Below, one piece after another: positions 53,572 to 62,933 of a stretch of DNA of 64,000 bases. The position numbers and the translations under genes are program-made. The DNA is from Methylophilus sp. TWE2 (lineage in GTDB: Bacteria; Pseudomonadota; Gammaproteobacteria; Burkholderiales; Methylophilaceae), in the NCBI RefSeq assembly GCF_001183865.1, contig NZ_CP012020.1:1240001-1304000 (forward strand). Direction: 5' to 3'. The number at the start of each line of letters is the position of its first letter. The first letter of the stretch is position 1. The notes beneath the pieces are model-generated. The model was not told the DNA's origin and searched no databases. It was given only the letters and a program-made list of their open reading frames with translations.

Positions 53572-55866
53572 ATGGCAAAACCTTTAGCAGTGAGCAGTGC
53601 AAACCCATGGCAAGGACTGGATGTCCAGTCTGAATGGGAGCGATTTAGTCAACGCGATGCAACTGCTGCCGATGTGTGGACATCCCATGTCTGGGTCGAC
53701 AATATGCATTGTGCAGCTTGCAGTGGGCGCATAGAGCAGACAATTAAACAACAGCCAGGTGTGCTTGCCGTGCATGCCAGTGCAGCCTCCAAACGTGTTC
53801 GAGTTGTTTGGAATGCAGCAAAAACCTCTCCTTCACTATGGTTTGCTAATCTCAGCGAGATTGGTTATCCCGCCTTACCGCTCAACGAATATAACGCCAT
53901 TTCGGATAGAACCATTCAGCAGCGCAAAATGTTGTGGCGCCTGGTGGTGGCTGTCTTCTGCATGATGCAGGTCATGATGTATGCCTACCCGACTTATTGG
54001 GTGGGCAGCAATGATATGGCACCTGACATGGTGCAACTCATGAAGTGGGCTTCATGGGTGCTGACGTTGCCTGTCATGCTGTTTTCCGCTACTCCGTTTT
54101 TGTCCCAGGCCTGGGCCAGTATCAAGCAGCGTCAATTAGGCATGGATGTGCCGGTGTCGCTGGGGATTGTGGCTGCATTTGTCATGAGCACACTGGCAAC
54201 CTTTGTGCCCGGCGGCTGGTGGGGCGACGTCGTTTACTACGATTCACTGACCATGTTTGTGAGTTTTCTGCTGATCGGCCGCTGGCTGGATGTCAAACTG
54301 CGTAACCGTACCGCCGGTGCGCTGGAAAACATGATGCGCCGTTTGCCGAATGCGGTGCTCAAAAAAAACGACGCTGGCGAGTGGGTGCAAATAGCGGCAA
54401 GCAATATCAATGCAGGCGATATTTTGTTTGTGCGCCCAGGCGAAGTATTTGCCGCCGATGGCAAAGTGCTTGTCGGGAATACCAGTGCTGATGAATCCAT
54501 GCTCACTGGGGAGTCTGAGCCAGTGATGAAGCCAACAGGCGCAACCGTGATTGCTGGTTCCGGTAACTTAACCTCAGCCATTGAAATGCAAGTGGAGCAG
54601 GTGGGCGAGGGGACACAATATCATGCGCTGGTGAACCTGATGGCATCGGCTTCCACTGAAAAACCTGGCATTGCCTTGCTGGCCGATAAGGTGGCGCAAC
54701 CTTTCTTATGGGGTGTGTTGCTGGCTGCGCTGTATGCCCTCATCTTCTGGTGGACCACGGATCCTGCCAAAGCCATCATGTCTGCCGTGGCAGTGCTGGT
54801 GGTGACTTGCCCTTGTGCGCTGTCGTTGGCTACCCCAGCTGCCATGCTGGCCAGTGCCGGTACGTTTGCCAAAGGGGGCGTGTTGATCCGCCGTTTGCAG
54901 GCCATACAGGCCATTAGTGAAGTAGATACCATCGTCTTTGATAAAACGGGCACGCTGACTGAAAACCTGCAACAGGTAGCCCTTGAAGAGAGTCATGCTT
55001 CGTGGGACCGCCAGTGGATATTTGATGTGATTGCGACTATGAGCCGTGATTCACTGCACCCTGTGGCAAAAGCTTTACATGAATTTGCTTTGCATCAAGA
55101 TGCGCAAGATAAGCTGGAGATGCAGGGTTGGCAGGAAATTGTCGGTGGCGGCATGTCTGCTACATTTACTACAAAAAACGGGGCGTTACTGCCGGTGAAG
55201 CTAGGGAATGCAGACTTTTGTGGTGTGAGCTCTGAAGCTGAACTCGAAGCGTTACGCCAGGTCTATGTCACAGCAGGTGAAATCATGCTGGCAAGACTGT
55301 CTTTGACGGAGCAAGTCAAACCACATGCCAGGGCGGCAATTTCGCAATTAATTTCACAGGGCCTTGATATTCAGCTGTTATCTGGTGATAGAATAGCGCC
55401 CGTTAAAAACCTCGCATCGCAACTGGGTATCCAGAACGCGGCAGGGTTACAAAAAGCAGAAGATAAGCTTAAGCACGTAAAGTTGCTGCAACAACAGGGG
55501 CGGAAAGTTTTAATGGTTGGTGATGGTTTGAATGACGGCCCTGTCATTGCAGCAGCGCATACTTCTATTGCAATGGGTTCCGGCGTCCCTTTGACGCAGG
55601 CGCAGGCCGATATGGTGGTATTGGGCAATGATATCGGTGTGCTGGTTTCGCTCATTTCGCATTGTAAAAAAACCATCCTCATCGTAAAACAGAATTTGTT
55701 ATGGGCGGCGTTGTATAACGCCGCCGGAGTGCCTTTGGCGATTTTGGGTCTTTTACCTGCCTGGTTAGCCGGGTTGGGCATGGCTGCCAGTTCGTTATTG
55801 GTGTTGCTGAATGCATTGCGTCTCACGGACTGGGATAAGTCCGGTTGGCAGAAAGGTCAGGCATAG
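53572..55866 (+). CDS. ccoI: Copper-translocating P1B ATPase CcoI
   Basis: This 764-residue ATPase supplies copper for the binuclear centre of cbb3 oxidase. It has an N-terminal heavy-metal domain with MHCAACSG (CxxC at about residues 47-50), eight membrane helices, the actuator motif LTGESEPV, the membrane metal site CPCALSLATPAAML (about 413-426), the phosphorylated aspartate in DKTGTLTE (about 457-464) and the hinge VGDGLNDGPVIAAA. The start at 53572 avoids an upstream TTG at 53539, which coincides with the predicted transcription start. ccoS begins one base after its stop. CopA-type export is an alternative, but the cco context favours CcoI. Confidence 0.93.
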   Translation: MAKPLAVSSANPWQGLDVQSEWERFSQRDATAADVWTSHVWVDNMHCAACSGRIEQTIKQQPGVLAVHASAASKRVRVVWNAAKTSPSLWFANLSEIGYPALPLNEYNAISDRTIQQRKMLWRLVVAVFCMMQVMMYAYPTYWVGSNDMAPDMVQLMKWASWVLTLPVMLFSATPFLSQAWASIKQRQLGMDVPVSLGIVAAFVMSTLATFVPGGWWGDVVYYDSLTMFVSFLLIGRWLDVKLRNRTAGALENMMRRLPNAVLKKNDAGEWVQIAASNINAGDILFVRPGEVFAADGKVLVGNTSADESMLTGESEPVMKPTGATVIAGSGNLTSAIEMQVEQVGEGTQYHALVNLMASASTEKPGIALLADKVAQPFLWGVLLAALYALIFWWTTDPAKAIMSAVAVLVVTCPCALSLATPAAMLASAGTFAKGGVLIRRLQAIQAISEVDTIVFDKTGTLTENLQQVALEESHASWDRQWIFDVIATMSRDSLHPVAKALHEFALHQDAQDKLEMQGWQEIVGGGMSATFTTKNGALLPVKLGNADFCGVSSEAELEALRQVYVTAGEIMLARLSLTEQVKPHARAAISQLISQGLDIQLLSGDRIAPVKNLASQLGIQNAAGLQKAEDKLKHVKLLQQQGRKVLMVGDGLNDGPVIAAAHTSIAMGSGVPLTQAQADMVVLGNDIGVLVSLISHCKKTILIVKQNLLWAALYNAAGVPLAILGLLPAWLAGLGMAASSLLVLLNALRLTDWDKSGWQKGQA

Positions 55867-55867
55867 C

Positions 55868-56005
55868 ATGGAAATAGCATACTTATTGATCCCGCTGGCA
55901 GTGATGCTGGTGTTTGTGATTCTGGGTGGCCTGTGGTGGGCGATCCAGACGGGTCAGTTTGAAGACCTGGAAGAAGAAGGGTCCAGGATTCTTGAGCATG
56001 ATTGA
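55868..56005 (+). CDS. ccoS: cbb3 oxidase assembly protein CcoS
   Basis: This 45-residue one-helix protein starts MEIAYLLIPLAVMLVFVILG, with GLWWAIQTGQFEDLEEEGSR after the helix, the standard CcoS pattern (WAxxxGQFxDLExx). It helps insert cofactors into cbb3 oxidase. The start is at 55868, one base after the ccoI stop; the open frame upstream belongs to ccoI's shadow. ccoI-ccoS is a fixed pair. The next gene, ccoN, lies 122 bp on, across an FNR box. Confidence 0.93.
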   Translation: MEIAYLLIPLAVMLVFVILGGLWWAIQTGQFEDLEEEGSRILEHD

Positions 56006-56021
56006 GGATTCTTGAACACGA

Positions 56022-56035
56022 TTGATGTGTATCAA
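56022..56035 (+). promoter_or_regulatory. Perfect FNR box upstream of ccoN
   Basis: TTGATGTGTATCAA matches TTGAT-N4-ATCAA in every defined base. Its centre (56028.5) would place a class II start near 56070, and GATTAT at 56058-56063 stands about where the -10 should be. This implies activation of ccoNOQP by FNR when oxygen is low. Confidence 0.85.
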
Positions 56036-56127
56036 ATCAGATTTGTGACATCTCTGAGATTATCAGCGATGAACAATAAGCAGTTTGTTTAGTGTTGGGT
56101 GTTTGTTTTAATCATTGGGAGAAATCC

Positions 56128-57564
56128 ATGCAAAATGCAACCGTGAAGGCTGCGACCTACAACGATACCGTGGTCCGCCAGTTCGCAATCATGGCAGTGG
56201 TCTGGGGTGTTGTTGGTACATTGATGGGCGTGATTGTCGCGTCCCAGCTGGTGTGGCCAGAGCTTAACCTGGGCTTGCCATTTACTTCTTTTGGCCGTTT
56301 ACGACCACTGCATACCAATGCAGTGATTTTTGCGTTTGGGGGCAGTGCTTTATTTGCTACCTCATACTATGTCGTGCAACGTACCTGCCAGACCCGTTTG
56401 TTTAGCGACAAGCTGGCCAGTTTTACTTTCTGGGGCTGGCAAACTGTCATTGTTGCCGCTGCCATCTCCTTGCCATTGGGCTATACCCAGGGTAAAGAGT
56501 ACGGTGAACTGGAGTGGCCAATCGATATCCTGATTGCAGTGGTATGGATTTCTTATGCCATCGTGTTCTTCGGTACTATTGGTATCCGCAAGGTAAAACA
56601 TATTTATGTGGCTAACTGGTTTTACGGTGCCTTTATTCTGGCAGTGGCTTTGTTGCACATTGTTGAGAGTGCGGCGATTCCGGCTGGCATGTTCAAGTCT
56701 TACTCTGCTTATGCTGGCGTGCAAGATGCGATGGTACAGTGGTGGTATGGTCATAACGCGGTGGGTTTCTTCCTGACAGCAGGCTTCCTGGGCATGATGT
56801 ACTACTTTGTGCCTAAGCAAGCTGAGCGTCCTGTGTATTCTTACAGCTTGTCTATCGTGCACTTCTGGGCACTGATTTTCACTTACATGTGGGCGGGTCC
56901 TCACCACCTGCATTACACCGCTTTGCCTGACTGGACTCAGTCCCTGGGTATGGTGTTGTCCTTAATCCTGTTTGCACCAAGCTGGGGCGGTATGATCAAC
57001 GGTATCATGACCTTGTCCGGCGCATGGCACAAACTGCGCACAGACCCTATCTTGCGCTTCCTGATCGTTTCCCTGTCTTTCTACGGCATGAGTACCTTTG
57101 AAGGTCCTATGATGGCGATCAAGACCGTGAACGCTTTGTCTCACTACACTGACTGGACAGTTGGCCACGTGCACTCTGGTGCGTTGGGCTGGGTTGGTTT
57201 CATCTCTATCGGTTCCCTGTACTTCCTGATTCCTCGCCTGTTCGGCCAGAAACAAATGTATAGCGTGAAAGCGATTGAAGTGCACTTCTGGATGGCGACC
57301 ATCGGCGTGGTGTTGTACATCGCTGCACTGTGGATTTCCGGCGTGATGGAAGGTTTGATGTGGCGTGCGATGAACGCTGACGGTACTTTGGCCTACACCT
57401 TCGTTGAAAGTGTGAAAGCGAAGTTCCCGTACTACTTCACACGTGCATTGGGTGGCTTCCTGTACATGAGTGGCCTGGTCATCATGTTGTGGAACACATA
57501 TAAAACAGCAACTAGCGGCAAACCAGCCACGGTAGAAGTACCAGCTGTTGTTGCACACGCTTAA
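56128..57564 (+). CDS. ccoN: cbb3-type cytochrome c oxidase subunit I
   Basis: This 478-residue haem-copper oxidase subunit holds haem b, haem b3 and CuB. It has about twelve membrane helices. Haem and copper ligand regions are visible in [20 protein letters not shown] (about residues 55-74), [20 protein letters not shown] (about 207-226, CuB His), [20 protein letters not shown] (about 254-273) and [15 protein letters not shown]-like [20 protein letters not shown] (about 342-361). The start at 56128 has GGGAGAAA before it; an in-frame ATG at 56092 adds 12 atypical residues. It leads the FNR-controlled ccoNOQP operon, giving high-affinity respiration at low oxygen. Confidence 0.97.
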   Translation: MQNATVKAATYNDTVVRQFAIMAVVWGVVGTLMGVIVASQLVWPELNLGLPFTSFGRLRPLHTNAVIFAFGGSALFATSYYVVQRTCQTRLFSDKLASFTFWGWQTVIVAAAISLPLGYTQGKEYGELEWPIDILIAVVWISYAIVFFGTIGIRKVKHIYVANWFYGAFILAVALLHIVESAAIPAGMFKSYSAYAGVQDAMVQWWYGHNAVGFFLTAGFLGMMYYFVPKQAERPVYSYSLSIVHFWALIFTYMWAGPHHLHYTALPDWTQSLGMVLSLILFAPSWGGMINGIMTLSGAWHKLRTDPILRFLIVSLSFYGMSTFEGPMMAIKTVNALSHYTDWTVGHVHSGALGWVGFISIGSLYFLIPRLFGQKQMYSVKAIEVHFWMATIGVVLYIAALWISGVMEGLMWRAMNADGTLAYTFVESVKAKFPYYFTRALGGFLYMSGLVIMLWNTYKTATSGKPATVEVPAVVAHA

Positions 57565-57574
57565 GGAAATCACT

Positions 57575-58201
57575 ATGGCAACTCATCAAAATAATAGTGG
57601 CAATCTGCATGAAAAGATTGAAACTAATAACTTCCTGTTGATCGTGCTGACTTTTATCACGATCTCCTTTGGTGGTCTGGTTGAAATCGTGCCGCTTTTC
57701 TTCCAGAAATCCTTGACTGAGCCTATCCGTGGTTTGCAGCCTTATACACCGCTGCAACTGGCAGGCCGTGATATCTATCTGCGTGAAGGCTGCTATAACT
57801 GCCACTCACAGATGATTCGCCCGTTCCACGCTGAAACACTGCGTTACGGTCATTACTCTGTCGCTGGTGAATACGTGTATGACCACCCGTTCCAGTGGGG
57901 TAGCAAGCGTACCGGTCCTGACCTGCATCGTGTGGGTGGTAAATACTCCGATGACTGGCATCGTGTTCACCTGAACCAGCCTCGCGATGTGGTTCCTGAA
58001 TCCATCATGCCAGCCTACCCATGGTTGAACGAAAACCTGGTAGACGATGCCACCATCGGTGACCATATGGCTGCCCTGCGTAAAGTAGGTGTGCCATACA
58101 CTGATGAGCAGATCAAAGCTGCCGGCGAAGAAATCAAGGGTAAAACCGAGATGGACGCATTGGTTGCATACCTGCAGGTATTGGGTACCCACCTGAAATA
58201 A
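57575..58201 (+). CDS. ccoO: cbb3-type oxidase subunit II, mono-haem cytochrome c
   Basis: This 208-residue subunit has one N-terminal membrane helix (about residues 18-40, [20 protein letters not shown]) and a periplasmic cytochrome c domain with a single haem site CYNCHSQ (Cys at about residue 73). The methionine ligand is probably in the [11 protein letters not shown] stretch (about 143-153). It receives electrons from CcoP. The start at 57575 has AAGGA before the ATG, 10 nt after ccoN ends. The succeeding ccoQ begins 11 nt after its stop. Confidence 0.97.
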   Translation: MATHQNNSGNLHEKIETNNFLLIVLTFITISFGGLVEIVPLFFQKSLTEPIRGLQPYTPLQLAGRDIYLREGCYNCHSQMIRPFHAETLRYGHYSVAGEYVYDHPFQWGSKRTGPDLHRVGGKYSDDWHRVHLNQPRDVVPESIMPAYPWLNENLVDDATIGDHMAALRKVGVPYTDEQIKAAGEEIKGKTEMDALVAYLQVLGTHLK

Positions 58202-58212
58202 GGAGACGCGCC

Positions 58213-58353
58213 ATGGACACAATCAACCTATTACGCATATTGTTTACAGTACTGAGTTTCGTCCTGTTTATTGCAATCGTGGTGTGGGCATGGCGCAATC
58301 GTCACTCCGCACAATTCAAAGACGCGCAGCACTTGCCGTTCGACCAAGACTAA
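58213..58353 (+). CDS. ccoQ: cbb3-type oxidase subunit CcoQ (small)
   Basis: This small gene encodes 46 residues: one membrane helix (LLRILFTVLSFVLFIAIVVW, about residues 6-25) followed by a charged tail with AWRNRHSAQFKDAQHLPF, the typical CcoQ pattern in which aromatic and basic residues follow the helix. CcoQ stabilises the complex. AGGAG stands before the ATG, and the gene lies in its standard place between ccoO and ccoP. It is too short to be found by length alone, but its position and content support it. Confidence 0.93.
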   Translation: MDTINLLRILFTVLSFVLFIAIVVWAWRNRHSAQFKDAQHLPFDQD

Positions 58354-58383
58354 TATTTGTGCGGATAAGTTAAGGAAAACATC

Positions 58384-59280
58384 ATGAATGATTTTGTAAA
58401 CGGATTTTGGCCGATCTGGATTTCGACCATTACCTTGGGTGGGATTGCTTTTTGTGTTGGCTTACTGATTTTCGCCAGCCGCATTAAAGTGAATGTGCAA
58501 AGTGACAACACCAATGGTCACGAGTGGGATGGTATTAAAGAAATGAACAATCCGCTGCCAATGTGGTGGGTAGGCTTGTTTATCATCACTGTGATTTTCG
58601 GTTTGGCTTACCTGTTCCTGTTCCCTGGTCTGGGGACTTACAACGGTAAGTTTGGCTGGACAGAAGTAAAACAGTACGAAGCGGAAGTCGCCAAAAACAA
58701 CGAAAAGATTGCCCCTTTGTATGCCAAATATGCGGCAATGCCAGTAGAAGAAGTGGCCAAGATCCCCGAAGCGCGTGATATTGGTAAACGTATTTTCCTC
58801 AATAACTGTGCCGCCTGTCATGGTTCAGATGCCAAGGGTAGCCGTGGTTTCCCTAACCTGACTGACAATGACTGGCTGTACGGTGGTGCACCTGACACCA
58901 TCAAGCTGACCATCAACAACGGCCGTAACGGTATCATGCCGCCGATGGCTGCTGCTGTAGGCTCTGAAGAAGATGTCAAAAATGTGGCTAACTACGTACT
59001 GAGTTTGTCTGGCAGCATTCATGACTCTGGTCGTGCCAATGCCGGTAAAGAAAAATTTGCCGTCTGTGCAGCTTGTCATGGTCCAGAAGGTAAAGGAAAC
59101 CAGGCAATTGGTGCTCCTAACCTGACAGATAACATCTGGTTACATGGCCAGGGTGAGGCTGCAATTATCAAGCGTATTCACGAAGGTAAAAATAACGTGA
59201 TGCCAGCATGGCAAGAGAAATTCACGCCAGAACAAATTCACTTGCTGACCGCTTATGTTTGGGGCCTTTCCAAAAAATAG
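58384..59280 (+). CDS. ccoP: cbb3-type oxidase subunit III, di-haem cytochrome c
   Basis: This 298-residue subunit has two haem-binding motifs CAACH, at about residues 142 and 228, each followed by later MPP/MPA methionine-ligand contexts (GIMPPMAAAVG, NVMPAWQEKF). Two N-terminal hydrophobic segments anchor it in the inner membrane (about 12-32 and 60-80). It passes electrons from soluble cytochromes to CcoO. TTAAGGAAAAC precedes the ATG. ccoG begins 4 nt after the stop. Confidence 0.97.
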   Translation: MNDFVNGFWPIWISTITLGGIAFCVGLLIFASRIKVNVQSDNTNGHEWDGIKEMNNPLPMWWVGLFIITVIFGLAYLFLFPGLGTYNGKFGWTEVKQYEAEVAKNNEKIAPLYAKYAAMPVEEVAKIPEARDIGKRIFLNNCAACHGSDAKGSRGFPNLTDNDWLYGGAPDTIKLTINNGRNGIMPPMAAAVGSEEDVKNVANYVLSLSGSIHDSGRANAGKEKFAVCAACHGPEGKGNQAIGAPNLTDNIWLHGQGEAAIIKRIHEGKNNVMPAWQEKFTPEQIHLLTAYVWGLSKK

Positions 59281-59284
59281 GTGA

Positions 59285-60742
59285 ATGCAAAACACAATGA
59301 GCGATATTAAAGAAAGCGCTGTGATCAAAACCACCATCCCTGAACAGGAGGTGGTTTTGTCACTTTATAAGTCCGCAGATAAAATTTATGCCCGCAGCGT
59401 ATCTGGGATTTTTCATAAATGGCGTTGGGTCATGGTCTGGGCCACGCAGCTGTTTTTTTATGGTGTGCCATGGTTGCAATGGGATGGCCGCCAGGCCATG
59501 CTGTTTGACCTGGAGGCCAAGCGGTTTTATATCTTTGGCCTGATCTTTCATCCGCAGGACCTGATTTACCTCTCGTTCCTGCTGATCGTTTCCGCGCTTG
59601 CACTGTTCCTGTTTACAGCGGTGGCTGGGCGGTTATGGTGTGGCTACACCTGTCCACAAACGGTGTATACCGAAATCTATATGTGGATGGAACAGAAGAT
59701 AGAAGGGGACCGCATAGCCCGCATGCGTCTTGACGACAGTCAGTGGAATCTCAACAAGATTACCCGCAAGTCGCTCAAGCAGTTTGCCTGGATCACGTTT
59801 GGCTTATGGACAGGCGTCACCTTTGTCGGCTACTTTTCACCCATCCGTGAGCTGGTCCCCGCCATTTTTGAGTGGCAACTGGGTGGCTGGGAAACCTTCT
59901 GGATCTGCTTCTACGGTTTTGCGACTTATGGCAATGCAGGCTATATGCGCGAGCAGGTTTGCAAATACATGTGCCCATACGCGCGTTTCCAGAGCGCCAT
60001 GTTTGACGGTGACACCATGACCGTTACTTATGATGAGGCACGTGGCGAGCCTCGTGGAGCACGCTCCAAAAAGGCGGGCGAAAATGCCAACGGGCTGGGT
60101 AGCTGTATTGACTGCAGCATTTGCGTGCAAGTGTGTCCGACAGGGATTGATATCCGTAATGGCCTGCAATATGAGTGTATAGGTTGCGGCGCCTGTATTG
60201 ATGCCTGTGATGACGTGATGGATAAAATGGGTTATGCCAAGGGCCTGATCAAGTACACGACGCAGAATGGCTTGGAAAATCGTTGGACCCGTCAGCAAAT
60301 GTGGCGTCGTCTGTTGCGGCCACGTGTGCTGGTTTACACGGCAATTCTGTCTGCGTTAACCATTGGCATGGTCGTCAGTCTTTATTTCAAACCTGACTTC
60401 AGGCTCGACGTACTTCGTGACCGTGCCATGATGGCGCGCTACACCAATGAAGGTAAGATTGAGAACGTGTATAACCTGAAATTGGAAAATGATACCGAGA
60501 CTACGCGCGATTACGCATTGCAGGTGACTGGGTTGCCTGACATATCCGTGCATATTTCAGATAATAATGGCCAGCCATTCAAAGGCTTTAAACCTTTTGA
60601 AACCAGAAATGTGATCGTCGAGTTGCAACTACCTGATGGCGTCACCAATGCGGGCTCTCACAAAATTTATTTTGAAATGACGGATATTGCATCCAAAGAC
60701 ACGATCAAAGAAAAATCAGTGTTTATCGTGCCAAGCAATTAA
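59285..60742 (+). CDS. ccoG: cbb3 maturation iron-sulfur protein CcoG (FixG/RdxA)
   Basis: This 485-residue membrane protein helps deliver reduced copper during cbb3 assembly. It has five or so helices in the first 240 residues, with LWCGYTCPQTVYTEIYMWME (about 118-137), CKYMCPYARFQSAMFDGDTM (about 224-243), and two 4Fe-4S motifs, CIDCSICVQVCPTGIDIRNG and CIGCGACIDACDDVMDKMGY (about 276-320). A C-terminal immunoglobulin-like domain faces the periplasm. The ATG at 59285 has AGGTG before it; ATG 59297 is possible. It is the usual start of the ccoG-fixH pair. Confidence 0.95.
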   Translation: MQNTMSDIKESAVIKTTIPEQEVVLSLYKSADKIYARSVSGIFHKWRWVMVWATQLFFYGVPWLQWDGRQAMLFDLEAKRFYIFGLIFHPQDLIYLSFLLIVSALALFLFTAVAGRLWCGYTCPQTVYTEIYMWMEQKIEGDRIARMRLDDSQWNLNKITRKSLKQFAWITFGLWTGVTFVGYFSPIRELVPAIFEWQLGGWETFWICFYGFATYGNAGYMREQVCKYMCPYARFQSAMFDGDTMTVTYDEARGEPRGARSKKAGENANGLGSCIDCSICVQVCPTGIDIRNGLQYECIGCGACIDACDDVMDKMGYAKGLIKYTTQNGLENRWTRQQMWRRLLRPRVLVYTAILSALTIGMVVSLYFKPDFRLDVLRDRAMMARYTNEGKIENVYNLKLENDTETTRDYALQVTGLPDISVHISDNNGQPFKGFKPFETRNVIVELQLPDGVTNAGSHKIYFEMTDIASKDTIKEKSVFIVPSN

Positions 60743-60786
60743 CGCATCAGAAACTAATGCGTCACAAATGAACGGAGTTACACATA

Positions 60787-61086
60787 ATGAGCAATACGCA
60801 AGCAATCGCTAATGGAGCGTCTGTCAAGGGTGACCAGAAATGGTACCACAACCCGTTCGTCTGGTTGATTATTGGCGGGCCTTTATTGGTGGTTGTCGCT
60901 TCTTTTATTACCCTGTACCTGGCCATTACGCATCCTGATCCAGCCATTGATGATTACTATCGCAAGGGCATTGAAATCAACAAGACGCTGGATGCGCAAG
61001 GCCAAGAGTCACAGAGTGAGTCCATGGCGCCTGCCATCCAGGCACGCAATCACGCCCAAACCGGCTTAAAACCGGCTGAAGAGTAA
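60787..61086 (+). CDS. ccoH: FixH/CcoH-family cbb3 assembly protein
   Basis: This 99-residue protein has one membrane helix (about residues 27-48, WLIIGGPLLVVVASFITLYL) and the conserved YYRKGIEINKTLD segment (about 58-70, reading DDYYRKGIEINKTLDAQGQE), which places it in the FixH/DUF4405-like assembly family near ccoG in cbb3 loci. GGAG precedes the ATG. It is shorter than some FixH proteins and lacks the longer C-terminal periplasmic domain. It ends the run of cco genes and converges with the radical SAM gene. Confidence 0.82.
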   Translation: MSNTQAIANGASVKGDQKWYHNPFVWLIIGGPLLVVVASFITLYLAITHPDPAIDDYYRKGIEINKTLDAQGQESQSESMAPAIQARNHAQTGLKPAEE

Positions 61087-61096
61087 TTTTACTCAT

Positions 61097-61942
61097 CTAC
61101 TGAAACACGCGCACGCAAACGACCAGCGTGCGCAACCTTTCTGCATATTCCTCCAGTACTTCAGCTGGGGTGGTCTGAAGGCAACCTTTGCTATCCTGCT
61201 GGCTTTGCCTGGCAATACCATACAGCAAAATTCCGCTGATCTCTTCTTTCACCGATTGCAAGGCGTCAATATAGCCAGGCAAGCTAGGGGTCGTAATCAG
61301 CTTCCCGTCCGTTATTCTGCTAACAACGGCAGTTTGTACCCATGTTTTACAAAGTGTGCAACAAGTCTGCAGGCGCTGCAAATGCAAGGAGAATGGCAGA
61401 TGCGTGTCGTTGATGGCGAGCATTTCAGCATCATTCCCTGCATCCAGTTTGAACCAGACTTCACCCTCTATGTCATCCAGTAATTTGAGCGCATGTTGCA
61501 CATTGGCATGATGTAGCTGGCTACCATTGGTAATTAGCCGGACATGCGCAGGACGGTCGTCTGGGCGGCGCTGTCTTAATAACGCAATCAGTTTGTAGAG
61601 TACCTCGGCAAACTGTGGTGATGTGGTCGGTTCGCCATCCCCAGCAAAAGCAATATCTTGCACGCAGTCTTTTAGCGTGAGGGGGGCGCAGTGTTGACTG
61701 AGCCAGTTGAGGCAATCAGTGAGTTCCTGAATAAGCTGGGGGTTATCAATCGTTGGAGATGGGCCGCGCTGCAATCCGGGCACCTGACAATATAGGCAAT
61801 GCCAGTTACAGCAGTGATTCGGGTGCAGGTTAATGCCTATGGAAAGACCGCCAGCGCGACGAGACCATACCGGGTAAATATATTGCCAGTGACGACCACT
61901 GGCATACTCGGTCAGGGCGGTAAAAAGGGGAGAAGGCTCCAT
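61097..61942 (-). CDS. Radical SAM protein of unknown function
   Basis: This 281-residue protein carries the radical SAM cluster motif CNWHCLYC (Cys45, Cys49, Cys52). FAGDGEPTTSPQFAEVLY follows (about residues 104-121), the GGEP-like motif typical of the family. HVRLITNGSQLHH and WFKLDAGNDAEMLAIN agree with the TIM-barrel strands. It has no extra C-terminal Fe-S motif visible. The reaction is not identifiable. It lies between the cbb3 genes and fnr, in reverse to the oxidase genes, and follows fnr in the same direction after a gap of about 32 bp, so co-transcription with fnr is possible. Confidence 0.8.
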   Translation of the reverse strand: MEPSPLFTALTEYASGRHWQYIYPVWSRRAGGLSIGINLHPNHCCNWHCLYCQVPGLQRGPSPTIDNPQLIQELTDCLNWLSQHCAPLTLKDCVQDIAFAGDGEPTTSPQFAEVLYKLIALLRQRRPDDRPAHVRLITNGSQLHHANVQHALKLLDDIEGEVWFKLDAGNDAEMLAINDTHLPFSLHLQRLQTCCTLCKTWVQTAVVSRITDGKLITTPSLPGYIDALQSVKEEISGILLYGIARQSQQDSKGCLQTTPAEVLEEYAERLRTLVVCVRVFQ

Positions 61943-61974
61943 ACCCTGAACCGATTGCCAGAAAAAAGTAGTTT

Positions 61975-62766
61975 TTAGCAGGTGCTGGCGTTGAAAATAG
62001 TTTTCAGTTTTTCGTGGTCCAGGATGCGGATATTTTTCTGTTTGACCTCAATGATGCCGTCTTCACTGAACTTGGAAAAGGTGCGGCTGACAGTTTCCAG
62101 TTTCATGCCCAGGTAGCTGCCAATTTCTTCACGTGTCATGCGTAAAATCAGCTCACTTTTTGAGTAACCCCTGGCATGCAAACGTTGCAATAAATTGAGC
62201 AAGAAGGCCGCCAGGCGTTCTTCCGCGCGCATATTGGCCAGTAACATCATCACGCCATTTTCACGCACAATTTCACGGCTCATGATTTTGTGTACATGTC
62301 GCTGCAGCATGGGGATTTCACGGGACAGATCTTCGACATGGTTAAACGGCATCACACAGACCTCAGCGTCCTCAAGGGCAATCGCGTGGCAGTTGTGTTT
62401 GTCGCTGACAATCCCGTCCAGGCCCATGATTTCACCAGCCATCTGAAAACCCGTGACTTGCTCACGGCCATCTTCTGACACCACACAGGTTTTGAAAAAG
62501 CCAGTACGGATCGCATACAAGGTGGTGAAGGCATCGCCGCTGCTATACAGGTGGCCGCCTTGTTTCACTTTCTTGCGGGTGGCAACCATCCCATCCAGCT
62601 GCTTCATTTCATCGGTACTTAAACCGATGGGGAGGCACAGCTCACGCAGGTTGCAATTAGAACAAGCGACCTTGAAGCTGGATTCGGCTTGCATGGGAGG
62701 TGTCCTTGTCTGTCGTTGAACATGCGAAGGATTATACGCCTCTTCAGAGATGGTTTCATTGAACAT
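61975..62766 (-). CDS. fnr: FNR-type oxygen-sensing transcription regulator
   Basis: This 263-residue CRP/FNR protein has the four cysteines for an oxygen-labile 4Fe-4S cluster: Cys35, Cys38 and Cys44 (VACSNCNLRELC) and Cys137 (AEVCVMPF). A cyclic-nucleotide-type beta-roll follows, then a helix-turn-helix with MTREEIGSYLGMKLETVSRT, whose E..SR residues match the FNR half-site TTGAT. The start at 62766 is listed because the predicted promoter lies upstream of it (CATAAT, 62804-62799); ATG 62694 with AAGGA before it, giving 239 residues, is an equally reasonable start. Targets in this window are the boxes at 56022 and 62827. Confidence 0.95.
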   Translation of the reverse strand: MFNETISEEAYNPSHVQRQTRTPPMQAESSFKVACSNCNLRELCLPIGLSTDEMKQLDGMVATRKKVKQGGHLYSSGDAFTTLYAIRTGFFKTCVVSEDGREQVTGFQMAGEIMGLDGIVSDKHNCHAIALEDAEVCVMPFNHVEDLSREIPMLQRHVHKIMSREIVRENGVMMLLANMRAEERLAAFLLNLLQRLHARGYSKSELILRMTREEIGSYLGMKLETVSRTFSKFSEDGIIEVKQKNIRILDHEKLKTIFNASTC

Positions 62767-62826
62767 GGTGATCTATCTTCCCTTTTATATTGCGTTGCAT
62801 TATGCATGGGACGCTCTAGACAGCGT

Positions 62827-62840
62827 TTGATTTGCATCAA
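62827..62840. promoter_or_regulatory. Perfect FNR box between fnr and hemN
   Basis: TTGATTTGCATCAA matches TTGAT-N4-ATCAA exactly and is symmetrical. Toward fnr, a CATAAT -10 at 62804-62799 lies where a class II FNR promoter would need it (start about 62792). Toward hemN, the start would be near 62875. One box may thus serve both divergent genes, giving FNR autocontrol and low-oxygen hemN expression. Confidence 0.85.
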
Positions 62841-62933
62841 GAAGTCATCTATTGCTTTGTGGCAAAGTGGCATCCAATGATCCCGGGGCTGCTCGCCCCC
62901 ACTGTGCTGACAGGAAAGAATTTGCTAGAAACC

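Noticed and set aside
62885-62899. GGGGC-N5-GCCCC hairpin before hemN as a terminator
   Set aside because: The stem is short and no T-run follows; it lies within the hemN leader and is probably incidental.
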